Source: a virus. Taken from it: DNA of 45,231 bases. The stretch spans positions 1-45,231 of IMG/VR virus record IMGVR_UViG_3300024289_000048, one strand, 5' to 3'. Shown here piece by piece: positions 1 to 10,794 of this stretch. The notes under the pieces were generated by a model that saw only the letters and a program-made list of their open reading frames with translations, was not told where the DNA came from and searched no databases. Position 1 is the first letter of the stretch. Every line of letters starts with the position of its first letter. The position numbers and the translations under genes are program-made.

Positions 1-3000
1 ATATCACCCACACTAACCGCAAGTATCCGCGCTGAATCACGAAGCGCAGTTTTGTACTTTTCGGATCCTGGTATATAACCGTGTGCCATGATTGCTTTCT
101 TCATGTGATCAAACTGAAGAAGTAGAACCATGTCATGAACGATGGCGTTGTAACGCTCGAACATTCCCTGGCCTGGAATGTGTTGCGTCCAACGTCCTTT
201 AAGGAACCATTCGTCGTTCGTTCCTAGTTCGTCAATGTCCATAAGCGTTGTCTTACAGTCATCGATAGTAGCGTTAGGATTAACGCGGCGTAGGTTATAC
301 AACTCAAGATCAAGAGCATCCTGTAGGCGCTCATCGATTGTGAACATAGTTAAAGGAAGCTGAGCTTCGCGTGCTTCCTCGTATACATCCATTGCACGCA
401 GTTCGTTGCCGATCTTGTGGAACACTTCGCGTCCAAACTTGCGAGTGCCATACGTCTTTCCATTGAACTCAAGTTGCATGTTAGGCGCGAAGAATCCACG
501 GAAGCCGGCGATCAAAGCCTTCATACCAACAGCTGGGTTCGTCAGGAGAATAAGTCCAGCCTGCAATGTTGTAAATGCAAAGTCAGCTGAAAGCACAAGG
601 CGGGTAATGTCATTGAACTGGTCAACAATGTTGCCCAGTACTTGATACTTTTCAGGCTTCTTGACTGGGTTAAATTTCTCTGGCATCGAAGGTCCGCGCA
701 TGTCAGAGTAGTCAACACGAATTGGCATAGGCGCCGGAGTCGCATCGTATGCCATGTCATCCGTAGAATCGACGCGCTCGTACATGACGGTCAATGGCTC
801 AGCAGTTCGTGTTACCTTGACCGATGTATCTTTCTTGGTCCATGACGCAACATTAAGTGCTGCATGAGAGTTACGTGGCACAGCGATGTTTTGCAAAGCG
901 TTGTCACCGCCAACACTGTGTTTCACATTAAGGAATACAATACCGTCGCGGTTCTTATGCTTAGCTAGTAACTTACTAACGGTACCAGCATCCATACCGC
1001 CACCGTTTAGATCAATGACCTGTGGGTTGTCCATACGGACATACTTCATCTTCTTGTTCTGGCCAGTTAGCCTATCAACACCAGATGGAAGTATGTATCC
1101 TTGAGCGGAACGCAACCAGATCGACGTTGGTGTGTCAGGTACAAAGCCTATCGTAACCAATGGTTTTCCAGTGCGTGGACGCAGAGCCGCTTCCTTGTAC
1201 GCGGTCGCATCTTTCAGTACTGTTCGCGCAACATCAAACTTTGTCTGCTTCATATCAAGCTTTAATGCCATTTGAACTGAAGCGTTTTTAGTATTGCCGT
1301 CTGCTGCAAAATCTACGATTCGCTTGATTGTTTTAGGCGTTTTCTCACCACGATAGAAGTCATCAAGTGCAATCGACAATGAATCCATATCGTCGTCAGT
1401 TACGACTGCTGATGACGCCATGTCCTCCATAATGGCCAACGCATCCTGGCCGGCCATATAGCGACGAATACTACTCAGGTATGCGGGTGGAACATCTCCT
1501 ATGGTCACATCAGGCCGGATATCCGCATTGGCTACCGATTCCACAAGTGGATGACCACCAGACCATTGCTTAAACTCTGGCGATTCGGTACGTGCATAAT
1601 GAGCAGCAGCTTGATTAGGCGACATACCCATGACCTTGGTCATCAAGCGGAATGCGTGAGATGAGTTGCCACGGTAATCACGAACAGCAGTTACCTTGCC
1701 ATTGTTACCAATCGTTATGCGGTCAGCCTTTGCTAGATCAACCATGCCACGCTTGGTCTGCGCCAATATATCTGGCTGCTGAATGAAAGTATCGGTTGCA
1801 GCAGCGTCATCGAATGTGTCAACACTGTCGAACATGAATTGGGACATTGGTATTACGGTATTTACATTTTCTTCACCTCCCCATTCCATTAAATGAGCTG
1901 CTGTCAGCACATACCTATTAATAGGCATTTTTGTATCTCGAAGAACGAGACCGGCGTTAACGGATAGTGCCTTTACCGTATTACTGACTGGTAACGGAAC
2001 TATAGTTCCGTCTTCTTTACGAAGCTTAGCATCACCATTACGACTTACGATAACCGTACCTTTTGGTACGTCGCTGCTACCTTTAACACGTTGATATGTA
2101 AATGAGTCGCCCTCCATACCTCTAGGTGCATAGGCAAAATCGCTACCTCGACCTTCTTTTGTGTTAAGCGTCCAAATGTTTGCAACAGCCTTATTGGCTT
2201 CGATACCAGATGCAACTAATCGTTGCATGTATGCACGGTGAACCTTGTTGTAGTCTCCATTAGGGACAAGTTGCGCGCTGAGAGTAACGGCCATTTTACC
2301 GATAGTTGTATGTAAGGAGAGTGCTGACGCAACTTCACCTACTGTAACAAGATTACGAAGATAACCTATAGATGCTTGATGAGCTGAAGTGTAATCACCA
2401 AATTCAGACAACTCGCGGAATGTCTGAAGCATATCTTTAATAGGTTCTCTAAATTTTTCAACACGCCGCTTATTATCTCCAAGTCCTTCAAGGAAATCGG
2501 TTATGTGTTTGTCCGTTAAAGATCCGTTGTAAAGAGCAACAAGTTGATCGCGAGTTACATCTGTACTCCTAACGTTGAATGCATTGTCATTAGCATATTC
2601 GGGAACAGAGTTAAACACCTCTGGATCTTTAATCATATTAAGGAGAGTTTCTCTAACTGTTCCATCCGTTTTAACCACCGATGACATATTAGACAGGAAC
2701 TTGTGAACAACAGGATGATTTATTCCGTTACGCAAATATTGGCTATTGTGTAAGAATGACGCAAGCTGTACTAGACCAGAGAACCCCTCATTGCGATACA
2801 TACGGCGAATAACTGTTATCGGTTGTACGCCTTCAAGCATCTCTGGTGTAACGTCGCGAACGAGTCCATCAATACTTGTTCGCATGATGTACGCCAAGTT
2901 TTCGACATTAGCCGTACTTAGCAGTGGGTCGTAAACACGGGTTGATGCAGATGGTTGTGCAATGCGCATTTTGAGGACACTGTCAAACATCTCACCATTT

Positions 3001-6000
3001 ACATCTGCATATTGCGTTGCAAAGTTGGTGTATGCATCTTTTGTTTCCTGGCTACGAATAATGCGTCCTAACGTATGGACGTTGATACCAGGACCAAAGC
3101 TCGGATGCTTTTCAATGATCTGTCGCCGGAAGTCAACACCAATACCAATAGGAGCAGTGTTTGATCCTGAAATAGAGAATATCTGTTGACTAGGATCGAT
3201 AAGACCAAAGTCTTTAAGTCTTGGAGGGTTTGAGAAAACAAACACGTTTTCGCGTGGGATACCCAATGACTTAGCAAGGTCAGAATACGCCTCAATCGTA
3301 GCATCGGACATATTGATGTCTTTGATTAGGAATATCGGGAAATCGTAATCACGCTTAGTTAATGGTTTATCCGACTCGTACGTGTTGTATGCTATTCGAC
3401 CGCGAGGCATCCATACGTCACCGGTGTCATCGTCACCAGTTCCATCTTCATCGTCTCCAGTGCCGTCTTCGTCACCGGTGTCGTCACCTGTACCGTCTCC
3501 GAAGTCATCTCCGGATCCGTCACCGTCTCCACCATCGTCAGGCCCACCTGTACCCGATTCATCAGCGGTACCATCGCCAGGCTCGGTGAAGCCCTCAAAC
3601 ATCTGTGGCTCGACAGCCTCAAGCCACTTCATGTTTTCGTCGTAGTAAGAACCGATGAACGAACTCAATGTATCCATCAAGTTAGCGTTCATACCATTGG
3701 TTAATCCACCGTATTCGATAACACTACTTATCGGAATCTCAAAGACGGAACGACCATCTGTAACGCTTACAAAACCAACGCGTGTACGGCTTTCAGGGTA
3801 GCGATCAAACTCTGCCTGATCTACTGTCGTAGCCTTCTTAGCAGTAACCCATCGCTTACTTCCGTTATGATTGATGTATAGGCCAGTTCCAGCGTAAATC
3901 TTTGCACCAGTGTATGGCGCACGCCATCGCACTGTGTAAGTACCATCAGGACCGCGCCGAATTGGTCTCTTACTCGCAATTGTTTGTATGACGCTATTCA
4001 GGTAACGACGAGTACCCTGATAAACCGTGTTGAGCGCCTGCGCTGGTTGTACCTGCTTTCGTACTCTAGTCCCATCACTTTGCAGTACCTCTTCGACTCG
4101 TCGTGGCGCCATACCGTTTTGGATATCAGCAACCATCATTGCCACTAATTGTTCTTCAATATGTGTAGGTAAGTTATCTATATCAGTAACTTCATTGATA
4201 CCTGCACGGCTTAGCTGGTTCACTAACTTGCGACGTGACGCAGAATCCATACCACGGATAAGCGCATGTACGACTTCATGGATACCAGTCAACTGATCAC
4301 GGGCAGCCAAACCAACGATGACATTCGATGACATACCAGTTTGTTTTGCACGCTTGAATATGAATCCGGTTGCTTCACCATCAAGTTTGGTGACATCATT
4401 GATAAAAGCAAACGATGCGAGTCGTTCTTTGTAGAACACGCGCATATAAGCAGCAACACTTTTGAGTACATCAGGATCCGTGTTAAACATTTCCCGATAA
4501 ACTTTTTCGTCAAGAAGGTTGCCTTCATCATCTCTGACTTCGACAACTGCTTCCCCTGGCCGACCAGATGTCATTAACGCAGCATGTGTATCTAACGCTA
4601 CACGTCCGCTTCCTTCGACTTGACGCATCGCCCAGGCTCTCGCAAAGTTATCGACTATACCTGTAAAGAAATAGGCACCATCGTTACTGAAATTGAATTG
4701 TTCAACCAATACAGTCTGTAACTGTCTGCGGTTCGCTACTTGGGTTGCGTCAGCTTCGACTACATCTCCACCGATGTCAAGTAGTACCTTCTCAATGACA
4801 CGATTATTAACCACGTCAGATGGAGCTTCGTCTATATTCGGCCGCTCTCGAATACGGCGGCGCGACCTTCCACGGGATCTACCGGCGTCCTCTGCATCAG
4901 CACGCGCAGCCTCAAGTTCACGTTTAAGTCTTTCAAGTTCGGCCCGTGCCGCTTGGATTTCAGCCAGGTAAGCTTCTTCTCGTTGCTTAGCCTCGTCCAT
5001 AGCCTTGTTCAACTTGTCTGTAAGTTCGGCTAAAGCAGCATCACTAATTTGTGTCGCCAACTGCAAGTTGGATGATCGTTCGTTCGCGTCAGTGATAGCC
5101 TTTGTCAGAGCCTCGATAAGGTCCTGCATCGATGTAAGATCAGTGCTTGTCTGTGGACGCCCATTCTCTATTATGCGTTGTAGACTTGCGATAGCCGCCT
5201 CGTATTGTGCCTTCTGGTCTAACAGTTCCCTGCGGAGATCGTCAGCGACTCTACGGGCTTCCTCACTGCTTGCCGCTGCCGCAGCAGCAGCTGCCTGCCC
5301 AAGTTCTGTACGAATCTTAGCCAGCTCTTCACGTAGAAGCGCCTGTTGTTCAGATGCACGACCTTGCTCCTCAGCTAACTTTTTCGTTAGTTCTTCGATG
5401 GCAAGTCTAGCTGCTTCCAGTTCTGCTGTCTTTGCTGCCTTTAATCGGTCAACCTCAATCTGCTGTCGTCGAAGTTCGCGGTTGGCTTCTTCTTGGATGC
5501 GACGTGCTTCCAATTGTTTATCGAGCATCTCACGTCGGAATTGGCGATCACGCTCACGTTCAGCCTCGCGCTTTGCTTCAGCCTCTTCACGCTCGCGTTT
5601 ACGAGCCTCTGCCTTATCGGCAAGTTCAGCTGCTCGGCGTGCCTTCTCTGCATCCTCTGCGGTGGCATCTGCAAGATGAGCTGTTACTACAAATGTTCGG
5701 TCACGAACAGCCTGGCCCGTAGCATATGCAACAGAGTACTGAATTGCTTTATTGACTGCTTCGCGACGATCTAGTGTTGACGCAGGTGTGTATACAGCAT
5801 CTGGTGTACCAGTTGCGTCAGGACTAGACATAGAGTTATAGAGATTGAAACTTCCGTCCGGATTACCTCGAAGCGCATACGTCGTACGATAGTCTCCAGT
5901 AACCTCACCTTTAGGGTTGAATTCTTGCAGGCGCAGTTGCAGAGAGACAGTACCGTTTTCGTTACGATCTATTGTTCCGTATACGTGCTTGTATCTGGTT

Positions 6001-8933
6001 CGGACGTTGAATGTTCGGGCTGAACTAAATTCTGTCGTAGCCTCAGTATCTGCGACGTCAGTATCAACTGACTCACGCATCGGTAGTTCATCTCTACCAA
6101 GGATTTCTGGATCACCTTCAACAGCGTCTTCATCCGCAGTTTCACCTTCTACGCCAGTAGTATCCTCAATAATCGGTGTTTCAACTTCGGCTTCTGGTTC
6201 AGCAGTGCCGAGTTCCGGGAACATATCAGTGAAGTCTTCTGTTTCCAACAGATTACGCAAAGCACTATTGACACGGCCCTTGGTTGCAGATGTTAGTTCA
6301 ATGACATCAACATCTTCAGTAGCACGCGATTCTACTGGCGTCATTTCTGGTGTTTCTGCTGTACCTTCGCCAACTTCAGCAGATGTACGCGCAGATACTG
6401 ATCCGACGCGGCCGTCACCGTCCACGTCTTCACCAATCATAGTTTCAGCTTCAGCTGGAGTAATGGGATTACCCAACTGGTCTGCGACAACCATATTGTT
6501 TTGAACAACAAAGGCAGCTTTACGTGGTTGATCAACTAGGCGGACTTTGTAACCACGGGGTGTTAGTTCTGTAATGATAGCGGTTTGCTGGCCAAACTCA
6601 GCGGTCATGACGTCTACAACATCGGCACGCTTGAACCTGCCATCTGCTGGCTCAAATCCCATAGCCTCTTCGACGTCGGCAGCAATCTCGGAACGAGCGG
6701 CTTCGATCGCCAGGTCTCTAGCCTTCTTATCGGTAATAGCCCGTGCATTATCGAACAGGTAACTCTTAGCGGACCGAGCGCGTGATACGGCTCTATTCTG
6801 TTCTGGTGTTAGTTCTACTACGTCAGCGGTGTTCGTATCTGGGTCATAGAACTTCCATTGCATGCGACCGACACGCTCTTGTGGTGCTAGTTCACCAAGA
6901 TATGTTGGGAAGTATTCGTCACGTATGTTTCCAAGGACTTCTGGTTTTGCACCAGATGTATCCTCAATGTTGATTTGACCTTCGTTTACACGGATGTGTG
7001 TGCCGTCTGGCAAACCAACGATATACATACCCTGACGTGGGTCACCAACTGCTTTGATTACGCGACCAGGAATTGGTTCCATACCTTCTTCAAGGTAGAT
7101 ATTCTGCTTGTAAACGTATCGGTCGGCGTTATCAAAGTTATCCGGATTGAACTGCGATGGTCTTTCGTTTGGCGCAACACCTTGAGCAGCCATCGTATCG
7201 ACCAGCTTTTCGGCAATCTTCTTGTTAGAGATTGCGCTAACCGGGACAACCATGATCTTACTGCGGCCATCAGGTGTTACATCACGCACAACTACGCCGG
7301 CGTCTCTCGAGATACCAATTACGTTTCGCGTTACACCAGATCGCCTATCACTGTAGGCAATGACTGGCTGTCGTTGGAACAGTGCAGTAATCGTCTGCAA
7401 TTGTTCTGCTGCGTATTGTGAGCGACGGCCTTCCAAAGGTAACGCCATATCTTCAAAGATAGTCGCTTTGCGATTCTTACGATCGAAGACAGCATACTCA
7501 GCACCAGCAAGTATCGGTCTACCTGCGGCGTCCACACCAGGGCTATATCGACCACCAAGGTTCAGGCGCTGTAGTCCCTCATCACCGTAAGGCGTGATTT
7601 CTGACTCTATTGGACGAGCTGGTCTACCTAATTCACGGGACTGTCGAAGCTCTGTAAGCTTATTCAATGCATAGGCAGGATCTGTAATCTTATTCGCAAA
7701 TTCAAACGACGCCTTGCCAAGTGGAGTTTCGCCACCAAGCAATGCACCAATCGCGCCATTGAATAGAATCTCCTGCGGAGACAAACCAAAGCCACCCTTA
7801 GCTTTTGCCGCTTCACTCTGCTGGTACGATTCGAACATACCTTGCGCGGCTTCGATGGAGCGGTCACCAATGTCGCTGACAGTTGCTTGTACCTGTGTAT
7901 TCTTTAGTGCTTTGGTCACACCACGACGGGATATCTGACGTGCGGCCTCACGGATACCGACGCCAGGGATTTTTAGGCTAGGCGCAAAGAATGTAAGGTC
8001 TCCGGCAAGTGAACCAGCTTGTGACATCAGTGGGTAATCTGCTGCTAATTGACCTCGATAGTCTTCCTTTGCTTTAAGAGCAGCTGACCCTAACATTAGA
8101 CCAAAAGCTTTGTCATTGATAGCAGAGTTAATGTCTGTACCAATCGTGCCGCCGCCAGCAGCTCCAAGTAAACCAGCCATAAGGTACGCGGCACCCTTGT
8201 ATTTCTTAGGTGCTAACGCAGCTGCTAATCCACCGGCTCCACGGAAGCCCAGTGTGCCTCCAAAGATGGTTCCTGGCATAGATGCTATGCGTTCTTGGTA
8301 AGGTGTACCAAACGCTTCGCCAGCCGCGATGAGAGGGTTGTTACTTTGTTGGTAGGCCAGACTTGGGTCACCACTTTGTCTTCCTTCAACAAAAGCCTGA
8401 ATGGGTTTGTAAATACCAGAGATCACGCCAACGCCTGCGTCTGGAAGTTGCTGGAAGCCCGTCTGTAAATCCCGGAATGTATATGGCTGTTCATTCCATC
8501 GCTGCACGTCGTCGCGCGTATACTTTAACTTATCAAGATAAGCTTCTTCGTCCTCGCGAGTCTTCTGTATCTGTTGTCCAAAGTCTTCTTTGGCAGACTG
8601 CCTTAGTCCATAGATAGCTTCTGGTGATAGGTCTGGACGATACTCGTTATCAGGCGTAAAGTACTGTCGCTTATCTTGGTCATTGACAAGTTCAATAGCA
8701 CGACTTGCTTTGAACTTAGCTAATGTAACTTTGTCCTCGCGTGAAACTAAGCCTTCCTTGAACAGCCTGTCTACATTGCGGGTAAATGATTTGGAAAATA
8801 AAACGTCATCGTATTGACTACCGTTAGCAATATACTCTCGCGCACCTGCTTTAGTAGTTAAGTCCGGGGAATCCCGCAGAGCCTTAATAGTCGGAGCAAT
8901 TGATTGATATTGTCTAAGTTGACGTTCATTCAT
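1..8933 (-). CDS. Giant polyvalent virion-type protein (3' end outside window)
   Basis: This reading frame stays open from an ATG at 8933 to the window edge (about 2,977 codons), so its C-terminus is missing. A glycine-rich hydrophobic stretch (about residues 218-275) could insert in a membrane. Glu/Pro/Thr-rich sequence follows (about 850-945), then a long charged Ala/Glu/Arg/Lys coiled coil (about 1080-1360). Near 1552-1556 is HEVVH, followed about 40 residues later by an IEEQLVA segment, the pattern of zincin metallopeptidases in phage polyvalent proteins. An Asp/Gly repeat linker lies at about 1788-1842. Around 2662 the stretch RDGIVFLNV resembles the end of ADP-ribosyltransferase-like polyvalent domains. 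The last 200 visible residues resemble the large polyvalent-protein-associated helical region. Such proteins are typically carried in the capsid and ejected with DNA. It lies last in the visible late operon, after two internal virion-type proteins. The domain calls are by eye; the open frame is certain. Confidence 0.85.
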   Translation of the reverse strand, partial: MNERQLRQYQSIAPTIKALRDSPDLTTKAGAREYIANGSQYDDVLFSKSFTRNVDRLFKEGLVSREDKVTLAKFKASRAIELVNDQDKRQYFTPDNEYRPDLSPEAIYGLRQSAKEDFGQQIQKTREDEEAYLDKLKYTRDDVQRWNEQPYTFRDLQTGFQQLPDAGVGVISGIYKPIQAFVEGRQSGDPSLAYQQSNNPLIAAGEAFGTPYQERIASMPGTIFGGTLGFRGAGGLAAALAPKKYKGAAYLMAGLLGAAGGGTIGTDINSAINDKAFGLMLGSAALKAKEDYRGQLAADYPLMSQAGSLAGDLTFFAPSLKIPGVGIREAARQISRRGVTKALKNTQVQATVSDIGDRSIEAAQGMFESYQQSEAAKAKGGFGLSPQEILFNGAIGALLGGETPLGKASFEFANKITDPAYALNKLTELRQSRELGRPARPIESEITPYGDEGLQRLNLGGRYSPGVDAAGRPILAGAEYAVFDRKNRKATIFEDMALPLEGRRSQYAAEQLQTITALFQRQPVIAYSDRRSGVTRNVIGISRDAGVVVRDVTPDGRSKIMVVPVSAISNKKIAEKLVDTMAAQGVAPNERPSQFNPDNFDNADRYVYKQNIYLEEGMEPIPGRVIKAVGDPRQGMYIVGLPDGTHIRVNEGQINIEDTSGAKPEVLGNIRDEYFPTYLGELAPQERVGRMQWKFYDPDTNTADVVELTPEQNRAVSRARSAKSYLFDNARAITDKKARDLAIEAARSEIAADVEEAMGFEPADGRFKRADVVDVMTAEFGQQTAIITELTPRGYKVRLVDQPRKAAFVVQNNMVVADQLGNPITPAEAETMIGEDVDGDGRVGSVSARTSAEVGEGTAETPEMTPVESRATEDVDVIELTSATKGRVNSALRNLLETEDFTDMFPELGTAEPEAEVETPIIEDTTGVEGETADEDAVEGDPEILGRDELPMRESVDTDVADTEATTEFSSARTFNVRTRYKHVYGTIDRNENGTVSLQLRLQEFNPKGEVTGDYRTTYALRGNPDGSFNLYNSMSSPDATGTPDAVYTPASTLDRREAVNKAIQYSVAYATGQAVRDRTFVVTAHLADATAEDAEKARRAAELADKAEARKREREEAEAKREAERERDRQFRREMLDKQLEARRIQEEANRELRRQQIEVDRLKAAKTAELEAARLAIEELTKKLAEEQGRASEQQALLREELAKIRTELGQAAAAAAAASSEEARRVADDLRRELLDQKAQYEAAIASLQRIIENGRPQTSTDLTSMQDLIEALTKAITDANERSSNLQLATQISDAALAELTDKLNKAMDEAKQREEAYLAEIQAARAELERLKRELEAARADAEDAGRSRGRSRRRIRERPNIDEAPSDVVNNRVIEKVLLDIGGDVVEADATQVANRRQLQTVLVEQFNFSNDGAYFFTGIVDNFARAWAMRQVEGSGRVALDTHAALMTSGRPGEAVVEVRDDEGNLLDEKVYREMFNTDPDVLKSVAAYMRVFYKERLASFAFINDVTKLDGEATGFIFKRAKQTGMSSNVIVGLAARDQLTGIHEVVHALIRGMDSASRRKLVNQLSRAGINEVTDIDNLPTHIEEQLVAMMVADIQNGMAPRRVEEVLQSDGTRVRKQVQPAQALNTVYQGTRRYLNSVIQTIASKRPIRRGPDGTYTVRWRAPYTGAKIYAGTGLYINHNGSKRWVTAKKATTVDQAEFDRYPESRTRVGFVSVTDGRSVFEIPISSVIEYGGLTNGMNANLMDTLSSFIGSYYDENMKWLEAVEPQMFEGFTEPGDGTADESGTGGPDDGGDGDGSGDDFGDGTGDDTGDEDGTGDDEDGTGDDDTGDVWMPRGRIAYNTYESDKPLTKRDYDFPIFLIKDINMSDATIEAYSDLAKSLGIPRENVFVFSNPPRLKDFGLIDPSQQIFSISGSNTAPIGIGVDFRRQIIEKHPSFGPGINVHTLGRIIRSQETKDAYTNFATQYADVNGEMFDSVLKMRIAQPSASTRVYDPLLSTANVENLAYIMRTSIDGLVRDVTPEMLEGVQPITVIRRMYRNEGFSGLVQLASFLHNSQYLRNGINHPVVHKFLSNMSSVVKTDGTVRETLLNMIKDPEVFNSVPEYANDNAFNVRSTDVTRDQLVALYNGSLTDKHITDFLEGLGDNKRRVEKFREPIKDMLQTFRELSEFGDYTSAHQASIGYLRNLVTVGEVASALSLHTTIGKMAVTLSAQLVPNGDYNKVHRAYMQRLVASGIEANKAVANIWTLNTKEGRGSDFAYAPRGMEGDSFTYQRVKGSSDVPKGTVIVSRNGDAKLRKEDGTIVPLPVSNTVKALSVNAGLVLRDTKMPINRYVLTAAHLMEWGGEENVNTVIPMSQFMFDSVDTFDDAAATDTFIQQPDILAQTKRGMVDLAKADRITIGNNGKVTAVRDYRGNSSHAFRLMTKVMGMSPNQAAAHYARTESPEFKQWSGGHPLVESVANADIRPDVTIGDVPPAYLSSIRRYMAGQDALAIMEDMASSAVVTDDDMDSLSIALDDFYRGEKTPKTIKRIVDFAADGNTKNASVQMALKLDMKQTKFDVARTVLKDATAYKEAALRPRTGKPLVTIGFVPDTPTSIWLRSAQGYILPSGVDRLTGQNKKMKYVRMDNPQVIDLNGGGMDAGTVSKLLAKHKNRDGIVFLNVKHSVGGDNALQNIAVPRNSHAALNVASWTKKDTSVKVTRTAEPLTVMYERVDSTDDMAYDATPAPMPIRVDYSDMRGPSMPEKFNPVKKPEKYQVLGNIVDQFNDITRLVLSADFAFTTLQAGLILLTNPAVGMKALIAGFRGFFAPNMQLEFNGKTYGTRKFGREVFHKIGNELRAMDVYEEAREAQLPLTMFTIDERLQDALDLELYNLRRVNPNATIDDCKTTLMDIDELGTNDEWFLKGRWTQHIPGQGMFERYNAIVHDMVLLLQFDHMKKAIMAHGYIPGSEKYKTALRDSARILAVSVGD

Positions 8934-8967
8934 ACCTGCATTGTACTGTAGAGTACTTTGCAGGTAT
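8931..8967 (-). promoter_or_regulatory. Promoter-like site with an inverted repeat before the giant gene
   Basis: The 32-base inverted repeat 8934-8965 has arms ACCTGCA and GTACT against AGTAC and TGCAGGT, with mispaired TT in the middle of the stem and a GTAG loop. On the left strand TACAAT (8945-8940) ends six bases before the giant gene ATG, so a leaderless transcript is possible. The GCAGGT arm also resembles the recurring half-site. It may instead be a regulatory stem-loop at the operon internal junction. Confidence 0.5.
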
Positions 8968-8975
8968 GGCTTGCA

Positions 8976-10790
8976 TTACAGGTCTTTAAACTTTGGTGTA
9001 CCTACAGGCTTCACTGGTTTAGTAGGTTTAGGTCTCGGTCCACCTGTAGGTTTTGTCGGTTTAGGCTGACCACCGCCGCCAGTGATCTTCACTGGTTTGA
9101 CATCAGGTCCAACACGTCCGGTGAACCCGGGCATGAATCCACCGCCACCACCGAAGGCACCCGCCGAATCTGGTTGTCGCCCCTGTCCAAAGTTACCACT
9201 ACGTATGATGTCTTGGATGTAAGGTAAAGCATCTGGACTCAATCCTGGCTGAGTACCAAGGAACTGAGCAACTGGTAGCGGCGCAGATGAACCAAAGTTC
9301 ATACTTGTGTAAGGCGTATTAATTATCTTGTTTGCGGCGGCTAACGCAGCTATTGCTTGTGGATTACCCGGATCCCAGGATAGACGCTCTTTGGCTTTCT
9401 CCGCAGATGCTATAGCATTTGCCACATTGACCATTGCGACCTGTGGGTTTCCAGTAGTTTCTTTAACCCATCGATCGACCTGATTGTAAAGCTCGCCAAC
9501 GTCCTCGGATACTTTAAGTATTCTTGCGGCTTCTTCTTTATTGCCGGCTTTCATTGCAGCCGCATACGCACCAGCATTATTACTTTGTGTCAAACGCAAG
9601 TTACCAAGAGTCTGTTGTGCTTGTTGCACAATAGATGCCTGGTTCATATCCTGACGCTCGCTGAACTCACGTTCTTTTAAATCCTGACCAACGTTAAAAC
9701 GACGCATGCGACCAGCTTCAGCATTGGCAGCAATTTGTGCAGACAGATTACGGACAGCAATAGCTGCTTGCTTCAATTGCATCTCAACTGGTTTGAACGC
9801 GTTAGATAACTTAAGGCCAACTATCTTCTGTTCCAACAATGCGAGTCTTGGTGTAAGCGTCGATTTCAAATCAACAGCACGCTGCCTTGAAAGGTCAGTA
9901 GCGGCTCGCTGCTGGTCAATCTTTGCACGCGTCTGTTCACGCATGCCGTACGTAGCTGTCAGAGGAATCTGCCCCTGTTGTGCTTCTCGCTCACCGAACG
10001 CAACAACATCCTTTGGAACTTGTGTAGTTGGCTTACGGAAGCGCGAATCAGGAACGCCACGCATGTTGTACGCAGCCACACCAAGGTCACGTTGGTCTTG
10101 TGGCAAAGCATCCACGTTAGGTGGGCCATACAAACCAACCATTCCCTGCTGTGCTGGGTTTAGTGTTTTACGCTCAAATGTCTCGAAACGTCCGGTCTGC
10201 GGGTTGAACTCAGCACCCGATGTCATACCCATGACGCCAGGGAATTCCTTTGCTGCCTTGTCGAGAGGCATGAGACCCTCGATAGCACCACGACCTTGCC
10301 CTTGATCGACTACTGCACCGGGTACGTTCCCAATTGTGTATTGACCAGCAATCTGCTCACCAGGCATAGGAACCATTCCGGCAATCTGCTCCGCCTTTAG
10401 ACCATATGGTCTTGATTCAGGGTCATACCCTAGAGCTTGCTGTAATGAATTACGCAAAGCCGCAACGTTAGTCTTGATACTGTCTTCGTCAAGACCTTCC
10501 CACTCTTTGCGGTATTTGTTGATTTCACCAAGCGCGCTACTCAGTGCGTTCTGATTAAGGCTTGCGTATCTGTAATCACGATCGGCAGCAGCATCTTCAC
10601 GCTTAAGCCTATTCTCATTAAGCATAGCCTGAAGTTTTGCGGCTTCAATGGCGTTGCGGGAGCGATCAGACTTAATGCGTTGCATATTGGTCATCGTAGA
10701 GATGCGCTCGCGACGACCTTGATTTATAGCGTTTAGGTAACCGCTACCAATGCCTTTAAAAACACTTGCTAGTCCTGATGATACTGCCAT
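8976..10790 (-). CDS. Putative internal virion protein, coiled coil with Pro/Lys tail
   Basis: A 604-aa protein whose name is not recognised. A short N-terminal segment rich in Gly and small residues leads into a helical, charged region (about residues 25-110). Several further Ala/Gln-rich helices follow, including one around 300-420 with many Arg, Gln and Ala. The last 60 residues are disordered-looking, with poly-Gly and repeated PKPTKP-type segments. Position and composition match the internal or ejection proteins of podoviruses, which sit inside the capsid and form the conduit for genome entry. It lies between a Gly/Ala/Met-rich protein and the giant polyvalent gene. Only four bases separate it from the upstream gene, and 42 bases holding a large inverted repeat separate it from the downstream gene. 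The role is inferred from gene order. Confidence 0.7.
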   Translation of the reverse strand: MAVSSGLASVFKGIGSGYLNAINQGRRERISTMTNMQRIKSDRSRNAIEAAKLQAMLNENRLKREDAAADRDYRYASLNQNALSSALGEINKYRKEWEGLDEDSIKTNVAALRNSLQQALGYDPESRPYGLKAEQIAGMVPMPGEQIAGQYTIGNVPGAVVDQGQGRGAIEGLMPLDKAAKEFPGVMGMTSGAEFNPQTGRFETFERKTLNPAQQGMVGLYGPPNVDALPQDQRDLGVAAYNMRGVPDSRFRKPTTQVPKDVVAFGEREAQQGQIPLTATYGMREQTRAKIDQQRAATDLSRQRAVDLKSTLTPRLALLEQKIVGLKLSNAFKPVEMQLKQAAIAVRNLSAQIAANAEAGRMRRFNVGQDLKEREFSERQDMNQASIVQQAQQTLGNLRLTQSNNAGAYAAAMKAGNKEEAARILKVSEDVGELYNQVDRWVKETTGNPQVAMVNVANAIASAEKAKERLSWDPGNPQAIAALAAANKIINTPYTSMNFGSSAPLPVAQFLGTQPGLSPDALPYIQDIIRSGNFGQGRQPDSAGAFGGGGGFMPGFTGRVGPDVKPVKITGGGGQPKPTKPTGGPRPKPTKPVKPVGTPKFKDL

Positions 10791-10794
10791 GTCA

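Noticed and set aside
5005-5679. A 224-codon + strand frame rich in Ser, Arg and Ala
   Set aside because: It is the antisense of the coiled-coil region of the giant protein, whose Glu/Ala/Arg codons read as Ser/Arg/Ala on the other strand.
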